64,000 bases of DNA, from assembly GCA_019636175.1 (NCBI GenBank), contig JAHBYC010000012.1, forward strand, positions 17,115 through 81,114. The letters run 5' to 3'. This DNA is from Caulobacter sp. (GTDB taxonomy: Bacteria > Pseudomonadota > Alphaproteobacteria > Caulobacterales > Caulobacteraceae). Of this stretch, positions 20,838 to 28,005 are shown one piece after another. The notes under the pieces are model-generated. The model worked only from the letters and a program-made list of their open reading frames with translations. It had not been told where the DNA came from and made no database searches. How positions within the stretch are numbered: position 1 is the stretch's first letter; every line of letters starts with the position of its first letter. A program made the position numbers and the translations under genes.

Positions 20838-21123
20838 ACCCCCAAATTTCGGGGATGTAACTCGGATCACTATCAGAGACGATTTCCACCTTGTCGTGGA
20901 TCTCTGCAGCTGAAACGCCCAAGCGAACTAACCCCCCGAACGCCTCTTCGAGGAATGACGGCGACAGCCCATTCGCACCGTCCAAGACGACAACGACCCG
21001 ATCCTCGTCTCGGATTGCTGGCATCAACAGCTCCTCCCGAAAGCGTTCACCGCTATTGGGGCCATGCGATGGCAACCTGCCGAAGGGGAAGCGACTGAAT
21101 TTGCTAATTTCAATCCTTCGCAT
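20806..21123 (-). CDS. STAS-like domain protein (DUF4325)
   Basis: The ~105-residue protein starts MRRIEISKFSRFPFGRLPSH and continues 'GPNSGERFREELLMPAI...VVVVLDGANGLSPSFLEEAFGGLVR', which is the DUF4325 STAS-like signature (a short STAS fold with the 'D.....SPSFL.EAFG' loop). An in-frame ATG at 21156 would add 11 residues and overlap the ATPase gene; 21123 fits the family start better. DUF4325 proteins are typically encoded next to GHKL ATPases, resembling the SpoIIAA/SpoIIAB partner-switch logic. Here the ATPase gene ends 5 bp upstream. Confidence 0.75.
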   Translation of the reverse strand: MRRIEISKFSRFPFGRLPSHGPNSGERFREELLMPAIRDEDRVVVVLDGANGLSPSFLEEAFGGLVRLGVSAAEIHDKVEIVSDSDPSYIPEIWGYVDDAAAHAG

Positions 21124-21127
21124 TTGG

Positions 21128-22249
21128 TCAATTAGCCTCGTCGTCACCGACACCATCCGTGCAAACCGCTTCCCACATAATCAATGTTCCGGGAAAGCGA
21201 AAGGAGAGTGATTGCTCGCCCTGAAATACATCATCAGTTGATGTCCGTTTGTAGGCGTAGAAGCCATTTCCGCTGAAAATCATGAGGGTGCCTTGGCCAG
21301 CGCGATCAATCAGGCGCAGCATACTGTCTAGGCCGCGCCCATGGTGGGTAAGCCCGGTGCTTGACTTCCGTTCCTCGACGACGGCGCGAATGACCTCCTC
21401 GTCGCTCGCGACCTGGGCCTCTCTTCCCAACAACCTTCGGAGAAGAGATCTCCTTTGGTCAGCTCCGTCACCGACGATATTCCGTGCGGTCGCCGGAATC
21501 CCAACGCCGTGGTCCATATAGAAGAGATACAGTTTCCTATGGTCGCGCGACGCCACGCCGCCACACCACCATCGCCCTGGAATGCAATCGGCAGGGTCCA
21601 CCAAGTCTGAACGATAGGCATGCATCTGGACGTTCATCAGGGCTTCGTTCAGCGCTCCCAACGTCCGGTTTGTAAATGCTTCACTTTGAAAAACCGGGGT
21701 CGCTATGCGCGCGATATCACGGAGTCTGCTTTGCGCGCCCGGGGAACTGGCATCCCCAGAACGGACACGAATTGCGGCAACGGCTCGTGGCTCGCCAGGG
21801 CGGACCGGGGCGCCGATCGCGTCGTAGAAGCCCATCGAGCTGAGGACCAGTTGCGCATCCCCAGACATCGGCTCTGACCCCCAGACGCTGCGGGCCTTCA
21901 AATACAGGCACCGCTCTACCTCTGCGGTGAGGATCAGGCTGACTACGGGGGATATTTCCGTAACTCTGGAAAGGTCCATAAAGGCGCCGCGCCGCCCCTT
22001 AATTGCGGCGTGGCGTACCCGAGCGAGGTAGCCGAGCGTCTGCTCAAGTTCCGAAACACTTGCGAACCCCAGCCTCGGTGGAGCGACCAAGACCCGGTAG
22101 TGACGGGTGATCGCCTGCCAGGAAGGGGCGATCCGACTGATGGAAAGTCGCCGCTGCCGACCTCGACGAACCTTGCGGAGGCGATTTTCTTCACGCCGAC
22201 GGTTTCGCCGAACTATGCGCTGTCGATCAGCTTCAGAAGTGCGCTTCAA
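21128..22249 (-). CDS. GHKL-type ATPase with N-terminal STAS-like region
   Basis: From the TTG at 22249 the protein has 373 residues. A very basic N-terminus (RRNRRREENRLRKVRRGRQRR) precedes a STAS-like stretch ('AFMDLSRVTEISPVVSLILTAEVERCL'). A GHKL ATPase core follows: N-box 'LGALNEALMNVQMHAY', G1 box 'YMDHGVGIPA' and G2 region 'HGRGLDSMLRLID'. ATP-binding residues are all present. The start is uncertain because the frame is open to 22399, but that part overlaps the late terminator and the spanin gene. It heads a three-gene, low-GC operon with a DUF4325 protein and a membrane protein. In such pairs the ATPase usually acts as an anti-factor or kinase on the STAS protein. Confidence 0.75.
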   Translation of the reverse strand: MKRTSEADRQRIVRRNRRREENRLRKVRRGRQRRLSISRIAPSWQAITRHYRVLVAPPRLGFASVSELEQTLGYLARVRHAAIKGRRGAFMDLSRVTEISPVVSLILTAEVERCLYLKARSVWGSEPMSGDAQLVLSSMGFYDAIGAPVRPGEPRAVAAIRVRSGDASSPGAQSRLRDIARIATPVFQSEAFTNRTLGALNEALMNVQMHAYRSDLVDPADCIPGRWWCGGVASRDHRKLYLFYMDHGVGIPATARNIVGDGADQRRSLLRRLLGREAQVASDEEVIRAVVEERKSSTGLTHHGRGLDSMLRLIDRAGQGTLMIFSGNGFYAYKRTSTDDVFQGEQSLSFRFPGTLIMWEAVCTDGVGDDEAN

Positions 22250-22276
22250 AAGGCTACATCCAATTGGTGTGCCTCT

Positions 22277-22305
22277 CGGATACCCACCCGCAAAGCTGGC
22301 ATCAA
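22277..22305 (-). promoter_or_regulatory. possible promoter of the cargo operon
   Basis: On the minus strand TTGATG and TATCCG are 17 bp apart, located between the late terminator and the putative TTG start at 22249. Both hexamers are imperfect. Confidence 0.3.
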
Positions 22306-22306
22306 C

Positions 22307-22340
22307 GCAAAACGCCCCAAGGCAAGAGCCAAGGGGCGTT
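22307..22340 (-). terminator. intrinsic terminator of the phage late operon
   Basis: On the minus strand AACGCCCC, a 14-nt loop and GGGGCGTT are followed by TTTTGC, 26 bp after the o-spanin stop. It separates the late operon from the cargo genes. Confidence 0.75.
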
Positions 22341-22365
22341 TCTCGATGGATTTTTTCCGCGATCC

Positions 22366-22683
22366 CTACCCAGGATCCGGCGGTCGCCAGCCGGCGCACC
22401 GGCGCCGGGCCTCGCGGTCGGCCTTGAGGTCGGCCCTCGTCAGCTTCCGGCCGGCCAGCAGCAGCTGCACCTTTTCGAACAGGCCCGGCGCCGCGCGGAG
22501 CGCCTCGTCGCTGTCGGGATAGGCCGGTAGCGGGCCGGGGTCAGGCTCGCACGGCACGACCACCGGAACCTTGACGATCCGGACCTCGACCTTCGGTTCG
22601 ACGGCGCCGGTGGTGGCGCAGCTGCCGGCGGTCAGCAGGGGCCAGAGGATGACGGCCGCGATGGCCAGCAGGGTGCGGTTCAT
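22366..22683 (-). CDS. o-spanin-like outer-membrane lipoprotein (Rz1 analogue)
   Basis: The 105-residue protein has a lipoprotein signal peptide with lipobox 'LTAGSC' (Cys22). A mature part rich in Val and Pro follows ('VEVRIVKVPVVVPCEPDPGPLPAYPDSDEAL'), then a helical tail. It lies directly after an Rz-like i-spanin with a 4-bp overlap, the usual two-gene spanin layout. Spanins fuse inner and outer membranes in the last step of host lysis. It is the last gene before the late terminator. Confidence 0.7.
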   Translation of the reverse strand: MNRTLLAIAAVILWPLLTAGSCATTGAVEPKVEVRIVKVPVVVPCEPDPGPLPAYPDSDEALRAAPGLFEKVQLLLAGRKLTRADLKADREARRRCAGWRPPDPG

Positions 22684-23114
22684 TTCAGGCTCTCCTCGAT
22701 AAGCGCCCGGGCGCTCTGACAGGCGTCAGGGCCCGCGCGAGCGGCCAGGATGGCGGCGGCGGCCTTCTCGGCGCTCTTGCGGGCGCTGGCGGCCTTCTCG
22801 GCGGCGGCGCGGGCCTCGGCGGCCAGACGGTCACCCTCGGCCTTCCAGGCAGCAATCTCGCCGTTCTGGCGGTTGATGGCGGCCTCCTGGGTCGCCTCGT
22901 TCTCCCGGCACTGGCCGAGGTCGCGAACGGCGGCGGCCAGCAGCTTGCCGTCCCGCGTCGCCTCGACCTTCCACTTGGCCCCGGTGGCGGGGTTGACCTG
23001 GTCGGCCTTGGCGTGGCTCAGGCGCGCCGTCTGCACCCCGCCGAAGGCCAGTAGAGCGGCGATGGCCAGCACATACCAGTAGCGGCCAGCGAGGCTGATC
23101 AGGGCGGCGGTCAC
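22680..23114 (-). CDS. i-spanin-like inner-membrane protein (Rz analogue)
   Basis: The 144-residue protein has an N-terminal membrane anchor ('YWYVLAIAALLAFGGVQTARL') and a long periplasmic coiled coil rich in Ala, Glu and Lys ('NRQNGEIAAWKAEGDRLAAEARAAAEKAASARKSAEKAAA'). This is the Rz layout: type II anchor plus coiled coil. It overlaps the endolysin gene before it and the lipoprotein gene after it by 4 bp each, so the lysis genes are translationally coupled. Confidence 0.75.
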   Translation of the reverse strand: MTAALISLAGRYWYVLAIAALLAFGGVQTARLSHAKADQVNPATGAKWKVEATRDGKLLAAAVRDLGQCRENEATQEAAINRQNGEIAAWKAEGDRLAAEARAAAEKAASARKSAEKAAAAILAARAGPDACQSARALIEESLK

Positions 23115-23578
23115 GACACGATCCCCACGATCACCCGCGACCCCGGCCCGCCGGGCTGGCTCAGCACCTGCCGGCGCGGCCCGCCCCGGCCGGCGCGGGG
23201 ATCGAAGCTGATGTGGACGCAGCGTCCCCGCTCATAGATCAGCTGGTCGAAGTCCAGCTCGTCCGCCTTCTCGGCCAGCAGCCGCGCCGCCGCCAGGTCG
23301 CTCAGGACGGCATGGTGGAAGTCCCAGGCCCAGCCTTCGGTGTGGGCGCTACCAGACACCCCGCCCACGGCCTGGTTCAGCGCCGCCCCGCGATAGACGC
23401 TGGTGGCGATGATCGCCCGGCCGCCGAGCAGCGCCCGCACCCGCTCCATACCGGCGGCGGAATGCTTCAGGTGGAGCAGGTGCGCCGGCGTCGGGCTGTT
23501 GTCGATGCCCAGCCGGTGGGCGGTGTCGGACTTGATCGCCTCGTCCAGGCTGAAGTGTTCGGAAAGCCGCATGGCCAT
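23111..23578 (-). CDS. endolysin, peptidase M15 family (D-Ala-D-Ala peptidase fold)
   Basis: The 155-residue protein (MAMRLSEHFSLDEAIKSDTA) carries the zinc and catalytic motifs of the M15A family: 'SVYRGAALNQAVGGVSGSAHTEGWAWDFH' (SxHxxGxAxD) and a downstream 'CVHISFDP' providing the last His. It should cut peptide cross-links of peptidoglycan during lysis. There is no signal peptide, so it needs the holin-type genes upstream for export. The ATG at 23578 was chosen because the frame before it lacks similarity and contains the 23597 palindrome. Confidence 0.85.
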   Translation of the reverse strand: MAMRLSEHFSLDEAIKSDTAHRLGIDNSPTPAHLLHLKHSAAGMERVRALLGGRAIIATSVYRGAALNQAVGGVSGSAHTEGWAWDFHHAVLSDLAAARLLAEKADELDFDQLIYERGRCVHISFDPRAGRGGPRRQVLSQPGGPGSRVIVGIVS

Positions 23579-23596
23579 CCTCCTTTGTGATGATGA

Positions 23597-23615
23597 ATGC
23601 GAACCCCGTTCGCCC
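23597..23615. repeat. degenerate copy of the 19-bp prophage palindrome
   Basis: ATGCGAACCCCGTTCGCCC matches the prophage palindrome ATGCGAACGNCGTTCGCAT at all but the two outer right bases and one inner base. It is in the short gap upstream of the endolysin start. Confidence 0.5.
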
Positions 23616-23616
23616 C

Positions 23617-23961
23617 TCAGCCCCAGCCCCGGGTGATCAGGTCCGTCAGACGGGCGTCGATCTCTCGCGAGACCAGCTTCCACAGCCCCACCGCCGCCAC
23701 CGCCGCCAGGGTCAGGGCCAGGGCCGTCTCGGTCGCCGTGGGACGCAGCACATCGACGAAGATCAGCCAGCCGCGGATCCCGGCCGCCGCCGCGAGCAGC
23801 TCGAAGGCCAGCCGCTCATAGAACGGCGCCGAGGGCCCCCAGCTCAGGGCCGGGTTCTGCAGCAGGGTGCGCAGGATGATCAGGCTGAAGGCGATGAAAT
23901 AGGCGGCGGCGGTCAGCAGGTTCTGGGGCGCCAGCCCCTCGAGGTTGGGGAAGGCGTCCAT
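23617..23961 (-). CDS. phage membrane protein, possible holin component
   Basis: The 114-residue protein (MDAFPNLEGLAPQNLLTAAA) has about three hydrophobic segments ('LLTAAAYFIAFSLIILRTLL', 'LAFELLAAAAGIRGWLIFVDVL', 'ALALTLAAVAAVGLWKLVS'). It precedes the endolysin and follows another membrane protein with a TAATG overlap, the usual place for a holin. The family is not recognised. Two adjacent membrane proteins may be holin and antiholin. Confidence 0.6.
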   Translation of the reverse strand: MDAFPNLEGLAPQNLLTAAAYFIAFSLIILRTLLQNPALSWGPSAPFYERLAFELLAAAAGIRGWLIFVDVLRPTATETALALTLAAVAAVGLWKLVSREIDARLTDLITRGWG

Positions 23962-24320
23962 TACAGGCTCTCCGATTTGCGCTTCATCCAGCCGGCCAAC
24001 AGGTTGCCCGCGCCGTCGCGGACGACGGGCAGCGCCTTCCACGCGACCACGCCGATGATGGTCTTGATGCCGCCCAGCGCCTCGGCCCCGCTGACGCCCA
24101 GGAAGTGACCGACCAGCGGGCCAATGAACACGCCGGCGATGAAGCCGGCGACCAGGGCCAGAAAGGCCTCGATCGCGGCGGCCGTCAGCATCCCTTTCGG
24201 CCAGGGCCGGGGCGCCGCCAGGGTCAGGGCCAGGTGCAGCATCGCCGCCAGCCCGCCCCCGGCCAGAGCGCCCGCCTGGTCGCGCAGGGCCGCCCACCAG
24301 GCGGGGTCTCGATAAGGCAT
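23961..24320 (-). CDS. phage membrane protein, possible holin
   Basis: The 119-residue protein starts MPYRDPAWWAALRDQAGALA. It has three hydrophobic segments ('ALAGGGLAAMLHLALTLAA', 'MLTAAAIEAFLALVAGFIAGVFIG', 'ALGGIKTIIGVVAWKALPVV') and a basic C-terminus (WMKRKSESL), a layout common to class I holins and to holins of the LydA type. It is the first gene of the lysis block. ATG 24320 is preferred over an upstream GTG in the same frame because it begins the conserved part. Confidence 0.6.
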   Translation of the reverse strand: MPYRDPAWWAALRDQAGALAGGGLAAMLHLALTLAAPRPWPKGMLTAAAIEAFLALVAGFIAGVFIGPLVGHFLGVSGAEALGGIKTIIGVVAWKALPVVRDGAGNLLAGWMKRKSESL

Positions 24321-24416
24321 GGCGCCCTCCGGATTGTTGAAAGCTGGAAACAGGGTGACCGTCACAAGTGGCTTGCTCAGCGACCGCGCACGCCACTAAA
24401 CTTAGGTGTGCGGTCG

Positions 24417-24653
24417 ATGATTGATCCACTTATGAGGGCGGCGGCCGTGTTGGCGGTGGCCATCGTCGCAGCCGGTGTCTTTGCCGTGGTGCAATGGTCG
24501 CGAGCTCACCGGACCTCATGGACAATCGTGGCGACGCCGGAGTCCTACAGGATGGTCAGGGCGCGGTGCTCGAAGCTGGGGATGACCTATGTCGAGGAGG
24601 TCTCCCAGCGGCCCGGCTATGTCGATTTCCGATGTGTCAGACGCCCAGCGTAG
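24417..24653 (+). CDS. 78-residue single-TM protein on the strand opposite to the late operon
   Basis: Begins MIDPLMRAAAVLAVAIVAAG with one N-terminal membrane segment (residues ~7-28) and a ~50-residue soluble tail ('SWTIVATPESYRMVRARCSKLGMTYVEEVSQRPGYVDFRC'). The family is not recognised. It overlaps the 3' end of the fibre gene by 17 bp and runs against late transcription. A 10-bp inverted repeat ends one base before its ATG. This looks like a lysogeny-expressed cargo gene (moron), for example for surface exclusion, but no function is proven. Confidence 0.5.
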   Translation: MIDPLMRAAAVLAVAIVAAGVFAVVQWSRAHRTSWTIVATPESYRMVRARCSKLGMTYVEEVSQRPGYVDFRCVRRPA

Positions 24654-27054
24654 CCAGCGCGGCGGTGAGGGTCGGAGCCATATAGTCGTGACCGGCTTGG
24701 GTGTTATGCAGGTCGTCGTTCCAGAAGGCGTTGGCGTCGCCGATGCCGCCGTCGTTGTGATAGCCGAGGTCGAGCGCACCGATGTCCGCCAAGGCGTCAT
24801 ATTCGCTGCTGTTGGCGCGCATGATGTCGTTCAGGGCCTGGCGCGCCGTATCCCATCCGGCGATGCCCGCCGCGTTCAGTTCAGTGCAGACGACCAGCTT
24901 GGACCCTGTGGCCTTGACGGTCTGCCAGATCGGCAGAACGCTGGCCGTGAAATAGGCCGCCGGGTCGGCGATGACGGTCGCGTTGTTGTTCACGCCGCAT
25001 GGACCATAGACGACGATGGAGGGCGACCCGCCGGCGGCGGCTTCGGCGATGCGCTGCACGAGACCGCCGGGACCGACCGGCAGTCCGGCCGTCGGATTGT
25101 TGGCCGTTAGCATCGCCAGGATATTGGCCGCGCCGTATCCCGACTGGGCGCAGTTGCGGACCAGGGCCTGTTTGGTTCCGCCCTGGAACAGGTTGCCGAT
25201 GCCCTGAAGGTCGAAATAGCTGTCGCCGGACGGCGCGGCGGCGGCGGTGCGGCTGTCGCCGATGCCGAAGATCCACTCGGGGAACACCGTCGGGGCGACG
25301 GCGCCGGTGAAGTTGTAGCGGATCCAGTTGTTGACCTCGATCACCTCGTCCTCGGTGATGTAGCGATTGACGAACCCGTCCGCGACGATGGAGCCGATCA
25401 GCTGGGTGGTGTTGGCCGAGCCGCCAAGCAGGAAGTGGCGGATTTCGCGCGGAGTGAAGGAGGCGGTGTTGCCCCATCGGATGATGACGTCGTTGAGATT
25501 GCAGGCCCTCTCGCCCGGCTTCACGCGCATCATGATCGTCATGTAGCCCTTGCCCGTGACGACGAAATCCAGGGCGCCGGCCATGGATACAGGCTGGGTG
25601 TTCAAGGTTCCGTCGGCGGCGACGCCGATTGACAGGGTGTTCGCCGGTAGAGGCAGGGCGGCGTCGGTCTCGGTGCTGGCGATGACAGCGACGTTGCCGG
25701 CGGTCGTCTGCTTGAAAGTGACGAAGTAGGTGTATTCCTCGACCAGCTGGCCATCGCTGCCATCCACCGCCGTGGTCATCTTCGGCCCGGCGATGATCGA
25801 ATAGCCCCCGGCCCGGGCGGTGCCGTTGTTGGTCACATTGTCCAGCGCGCCGTCGGCGTCATAGAGCAGGCCGCCTGGCAAGGCCGCCCGGCGCCGGATG
25901 GCCCAGTCGCGGACGTCGGAAAATGTCGGCGCCAGGGCGACTGTCTTGATCTCGATCTCGTCGACCAGAATGTCGAGCAGGTTGGACCCGTCGCCGCGCA
26001 GGGCGACCGTGCTGTAATTGGTCCCATCAGAAGTGAAGGTGAAGGTGAACTGCTGCCACGAGGTGGTGATGGTGATATTCGTCTCGTCGGTCGGCGTCAG
26101 GGCGCAGCCGATCCGCGCCGCCTGCGACGAGCCGGTGTTCGACTTGGCCATGAGCCGGGCATAGTAGGTGCCCGCCGGGGGCGTGGTTCCCGGCGCCGTG
26201 GTCCCGGCGTTGATCAGGCTGAAGGTCGCGCCGGTGGAGCCATAGAGAACCCGCGCCGCCGTGGTGTTTCCGCCCGGGCCGGTGGCGTAGAACTTGGTGA
26301 TCGCCGGCGCCGACTGACTTCCCGAGGCGTTGCGGATGTCGCCGGTCGGAAAGCCGAAGATGTTGCCGCCGAAGGCGGTGGGCGAGCCGGTGACGATGTT
26401 CGGCACATAGAAGCCGTCGCCCTGGCGCGCGTCGTGAGCGAACAGGAAGTCGGAGGGAAGCGCCGGCTCCGCAATCCGGATGGCTCCGGCCAGGCCGGAG
26501 AAGTCGGCGCCCGGGATCTTGATCCGCACCACCGAGCCGACCAGGCCGGTCCGGTGCACATAGTCCTGGGGATCGGCCCAGCCGTTGGCGTCGCAGAAGA
26601 CCCAGCCTTCCTCATAGCCCGCGAGCGGCGAGAGAGTGTCGATGACGGACAGGGACAGGATGGAGGCGATCTGGGACTCGCCCTCCGCCTCGACCGCCGC
26701 CACCGCCTCAGCCTGGGCATCGGCGATGACGTCGGCAGGATCCAGCATCGGAGAGCGGACCCACTGACTTCCACCGTCATCCCACACCCAATAGCCGTTG
26801 TTCGCCGTCGTGCTGTCGAGCAGCACCAGAGCCAGCGTCCCGTCGGCCTGGCTGGTGTCCGCGTCCATCAGAGCCTTGGTCGCGTATTTGACCTCTACCG
26901 CCCCGGCCAGCTCGGTCGCGACGACAGCGTCCTCGACATTGCCCATCAGCGCGATGATCTCGCTCTTGACCGGCTCATGGACGCCGGTCGCCGGGACCCC
27001 GTCGGTGTTGAAGGCGCGCCAGACAGCCGCCGCCGTGTCGCGGATAAGACCCAT
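24637..27054 (-). CDS. tail fibre / receptor-binding protein with SGNH esterase domain
   Basis: The 805-residue protein begins like siphophage fibre proteins (MGLIRDTAAAVWRAFNTDGV; Ala/Glu helix around residue 110). It then has beta-rich and carbohydrate-binding-like regions. Residues ~596-805 form an SGNH hydrolase: block I 'FGIGDSRT' (S601), Gly block 'QSGYGA', Asn block 'YGPCGVNNN', and D780-x-x-H783 in 'NDDLHNTQAGH'. Such enzymes deacetylate or de-esterify surface glycans, so the fibre probably modifies a capsule, holdfast or LPS O-antigen on adsorption. It is the last tail gene before the lysis block. Confidence 0.75.
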   Translation of the reverse strand: MGLIRDTAAAVWRAFNTDGVPATGVHEPVKSEIIALMGNVEDAVVATELAGAVEVKYATKALMDADTSQADGTLALVLLDSTTANNGYWVWDDGGSQWVRSPMLDPADVIADAQAEAVAAVEAEGESQIASILSLSVIDTLSPLAGYEEGWVFCDANGWADPQDYVHRTGLVGSVVRIKIPGADFSGLAGAIRIAEPALPSDFLFAHDARQGDGFYVPNIVTGSPTAFGGNIFGFPTGDIRNASGSQSAPAITKFYATGPGGNTTAARVLYGSTGATFSLINAGTTAPGTTPPAGTYYARLMAKSNTGSSQAARIGCALTPTDETNITITTSWQQFTFTFTSDGTNYSTVALRGDGSNLLDILVDEIEIKTVALAPTFSDVRDWAIRRRAALPGGLLYDADGALDNVTNNGTARAGGYSIIAGPKMTTAVDGSDGQLVEEYTYFVTFKQTTAGNVAVIASTETDAALPLPANTLSIGVAADGTLNTQPVSMAGALDFVVTGKGYMTIMMRVKPGERACNLNDVIIRWGNTASFTPREIRHFLLGGSANTTQLIGSIVADGFVNRYITEDEVIEVNNWIRYNFTGAVAPTVFPEWIFGIGDSRTAAAAPSGDSYFDLQGIGNLFQGGTKQALVRNCAQSGYGAANILAMLTANNPTAGLPVGPGGLVQRIAEAAAGGSPSIVVYGPCGVNNNATVIADPAAYFTASVLPIWQTVKATGSKLVVCTELNAAGIAGWDTARQALNDIMRANSSEYDALADIGALDLGYHNDGGIGDANAFWNDDLHNTQAGHDYMAPTLTAALATLGV

Positions 27055-27102
27055 GACAAAATCCCTACTGACTGAATGGAAAAAGGTGGGCCGCCGCCGC
27101 CC

Positions 27103-27121
27103 ATGCGAACGGCGTTCGCAT
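27103..27121. repeat. 19-bp prophage palindrome, perfect
   Basis: ATGCGAACGGCGTTCGCAT, 9-bp arms around one G, in the gap between two tail genes. Confidence 0.8.
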
Positions 27122-27135
27122 CAATGGCGGGCGGC

Positions 27136-27987
27136 TCAGACGACGTCGGTGACGAACTCGCGGACCTGCAGCGACCGGTCGTCGATCTCGACCGACTGGT
27201 TGGTCGCATTGCGGATATAGACCCGGATGGTATGGGCGCCGGCGCTCAGCGGCGGATCGCCGACCAGGTCCTGCGGATCGCCGACCGGCTCATGGATGGT
27301 GATGGTGTGCCTGGTCGTCTCGGCCGTGCCTGTCGCCCAGGTCGCCTTGCGCCGATAGCCGGTTGGCGTGGCCCCGCCGGCATAGGTCGCGTCGATATAG
27401 ATCAGGGTGTCGAGCGGATCACCCGAGCTGAACTTGATGTCATAGGACAGGATGATCTCGATCGGCCCGCCGCGGGTGATGATCGCCTTTTCGAACAGCA
27501 GGTTTCCCGTCGTGTCGCTGTTGGTATAGGTCACCGTCGACGTTGCCCGGGTCGGCCAGCTGTTGGTGAAGTCGCCCGGGGCGGTGTCGGCGGCGCCGAT
27601 CAGGCCCTGGGGGCTGCGCTGCAGGAACACCTCGCCGATCTCGGCCGCGCCGGACGTGCCGCTGACCGAGATGTAGGGCCGCCCCCACACCTGGTCGGAG
27701 TCGGGCGTGATCCAGCCATCGAAATCAACCCAGGTCCCGGCCGCGCCCAGGGCCACCGAATAGAGGGTCGTGTCGGTCCCGGCGCGCGCCGCGTCCTGGG
27801 TTTCCAGGCCGATATCGATCGCCGTCACGCCGGTGCTGGTCCGACGCAGTCGCCCCCGGACCCGGATCGGCCTGCCGATCAGACGCTGATTGATCTCCCC
27901 TTCGCGGGAGACGTCGCCGGCGTCGATCGACAGCGCGGCAGCGAAGCTTTCGCCGGTCACAGTGACCAGCTCGCCGACATCCCACAT
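27136..27987 (-). CDS. phage tail-associated beta-rich protein
   Basis: The 283-residue protein (MWDVGELVTVTGESFAAALS) consists of beta-strand-like segments with a jelly-roll/carbohydrate-binding look ('IRVRGRLRRTSTGVTAIDIGLETQD', 'GPIEIILSYDIKFSSGD', 'GAHTIRVYIRNATNQSVEIDDRSLQV'). No catalytic motif is visible. It sits between the tail-tip protein and the fibre gene, so a role in the baseplate or in fibre attachment is likely. The family is not recognised. Confidence 0.6.
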   Translation of the reverse strand: MWDVGELVTVTGESFAAALSIDAGDVSREGEINQRLIGRPIRVRGRLRRTSTGVTAIDIGLETQDAARAGTDTTLYSVALGAAGTWVDFDGWITPDSDQVWGRPYISVSGTSGAAEIGEVFLQRSPQGLIGAADTAPGDFTNSWPTRATSTVTYTNSDTTGNLLFEKAIITRGGPIEIILSYDIKFSSGDPLDTLIYIDATYAGGATPTGYRRKATWATGTAETTRHTITIHEPVGDPQDLVGDPPLSAGAHTIRVYIRNATNQSVEIDDRSLQVREFVTDVV

Positions 27988-28005
27988 CGCGGGGGCCCTT
28001 TCCGG

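Noticed and set aside
22250-22399. N-terminal extension of the GHKL ATPase to 22399
   Set aside because: It would run through the late terminator and into the o-spanin gene; no similarity is visible in that part.
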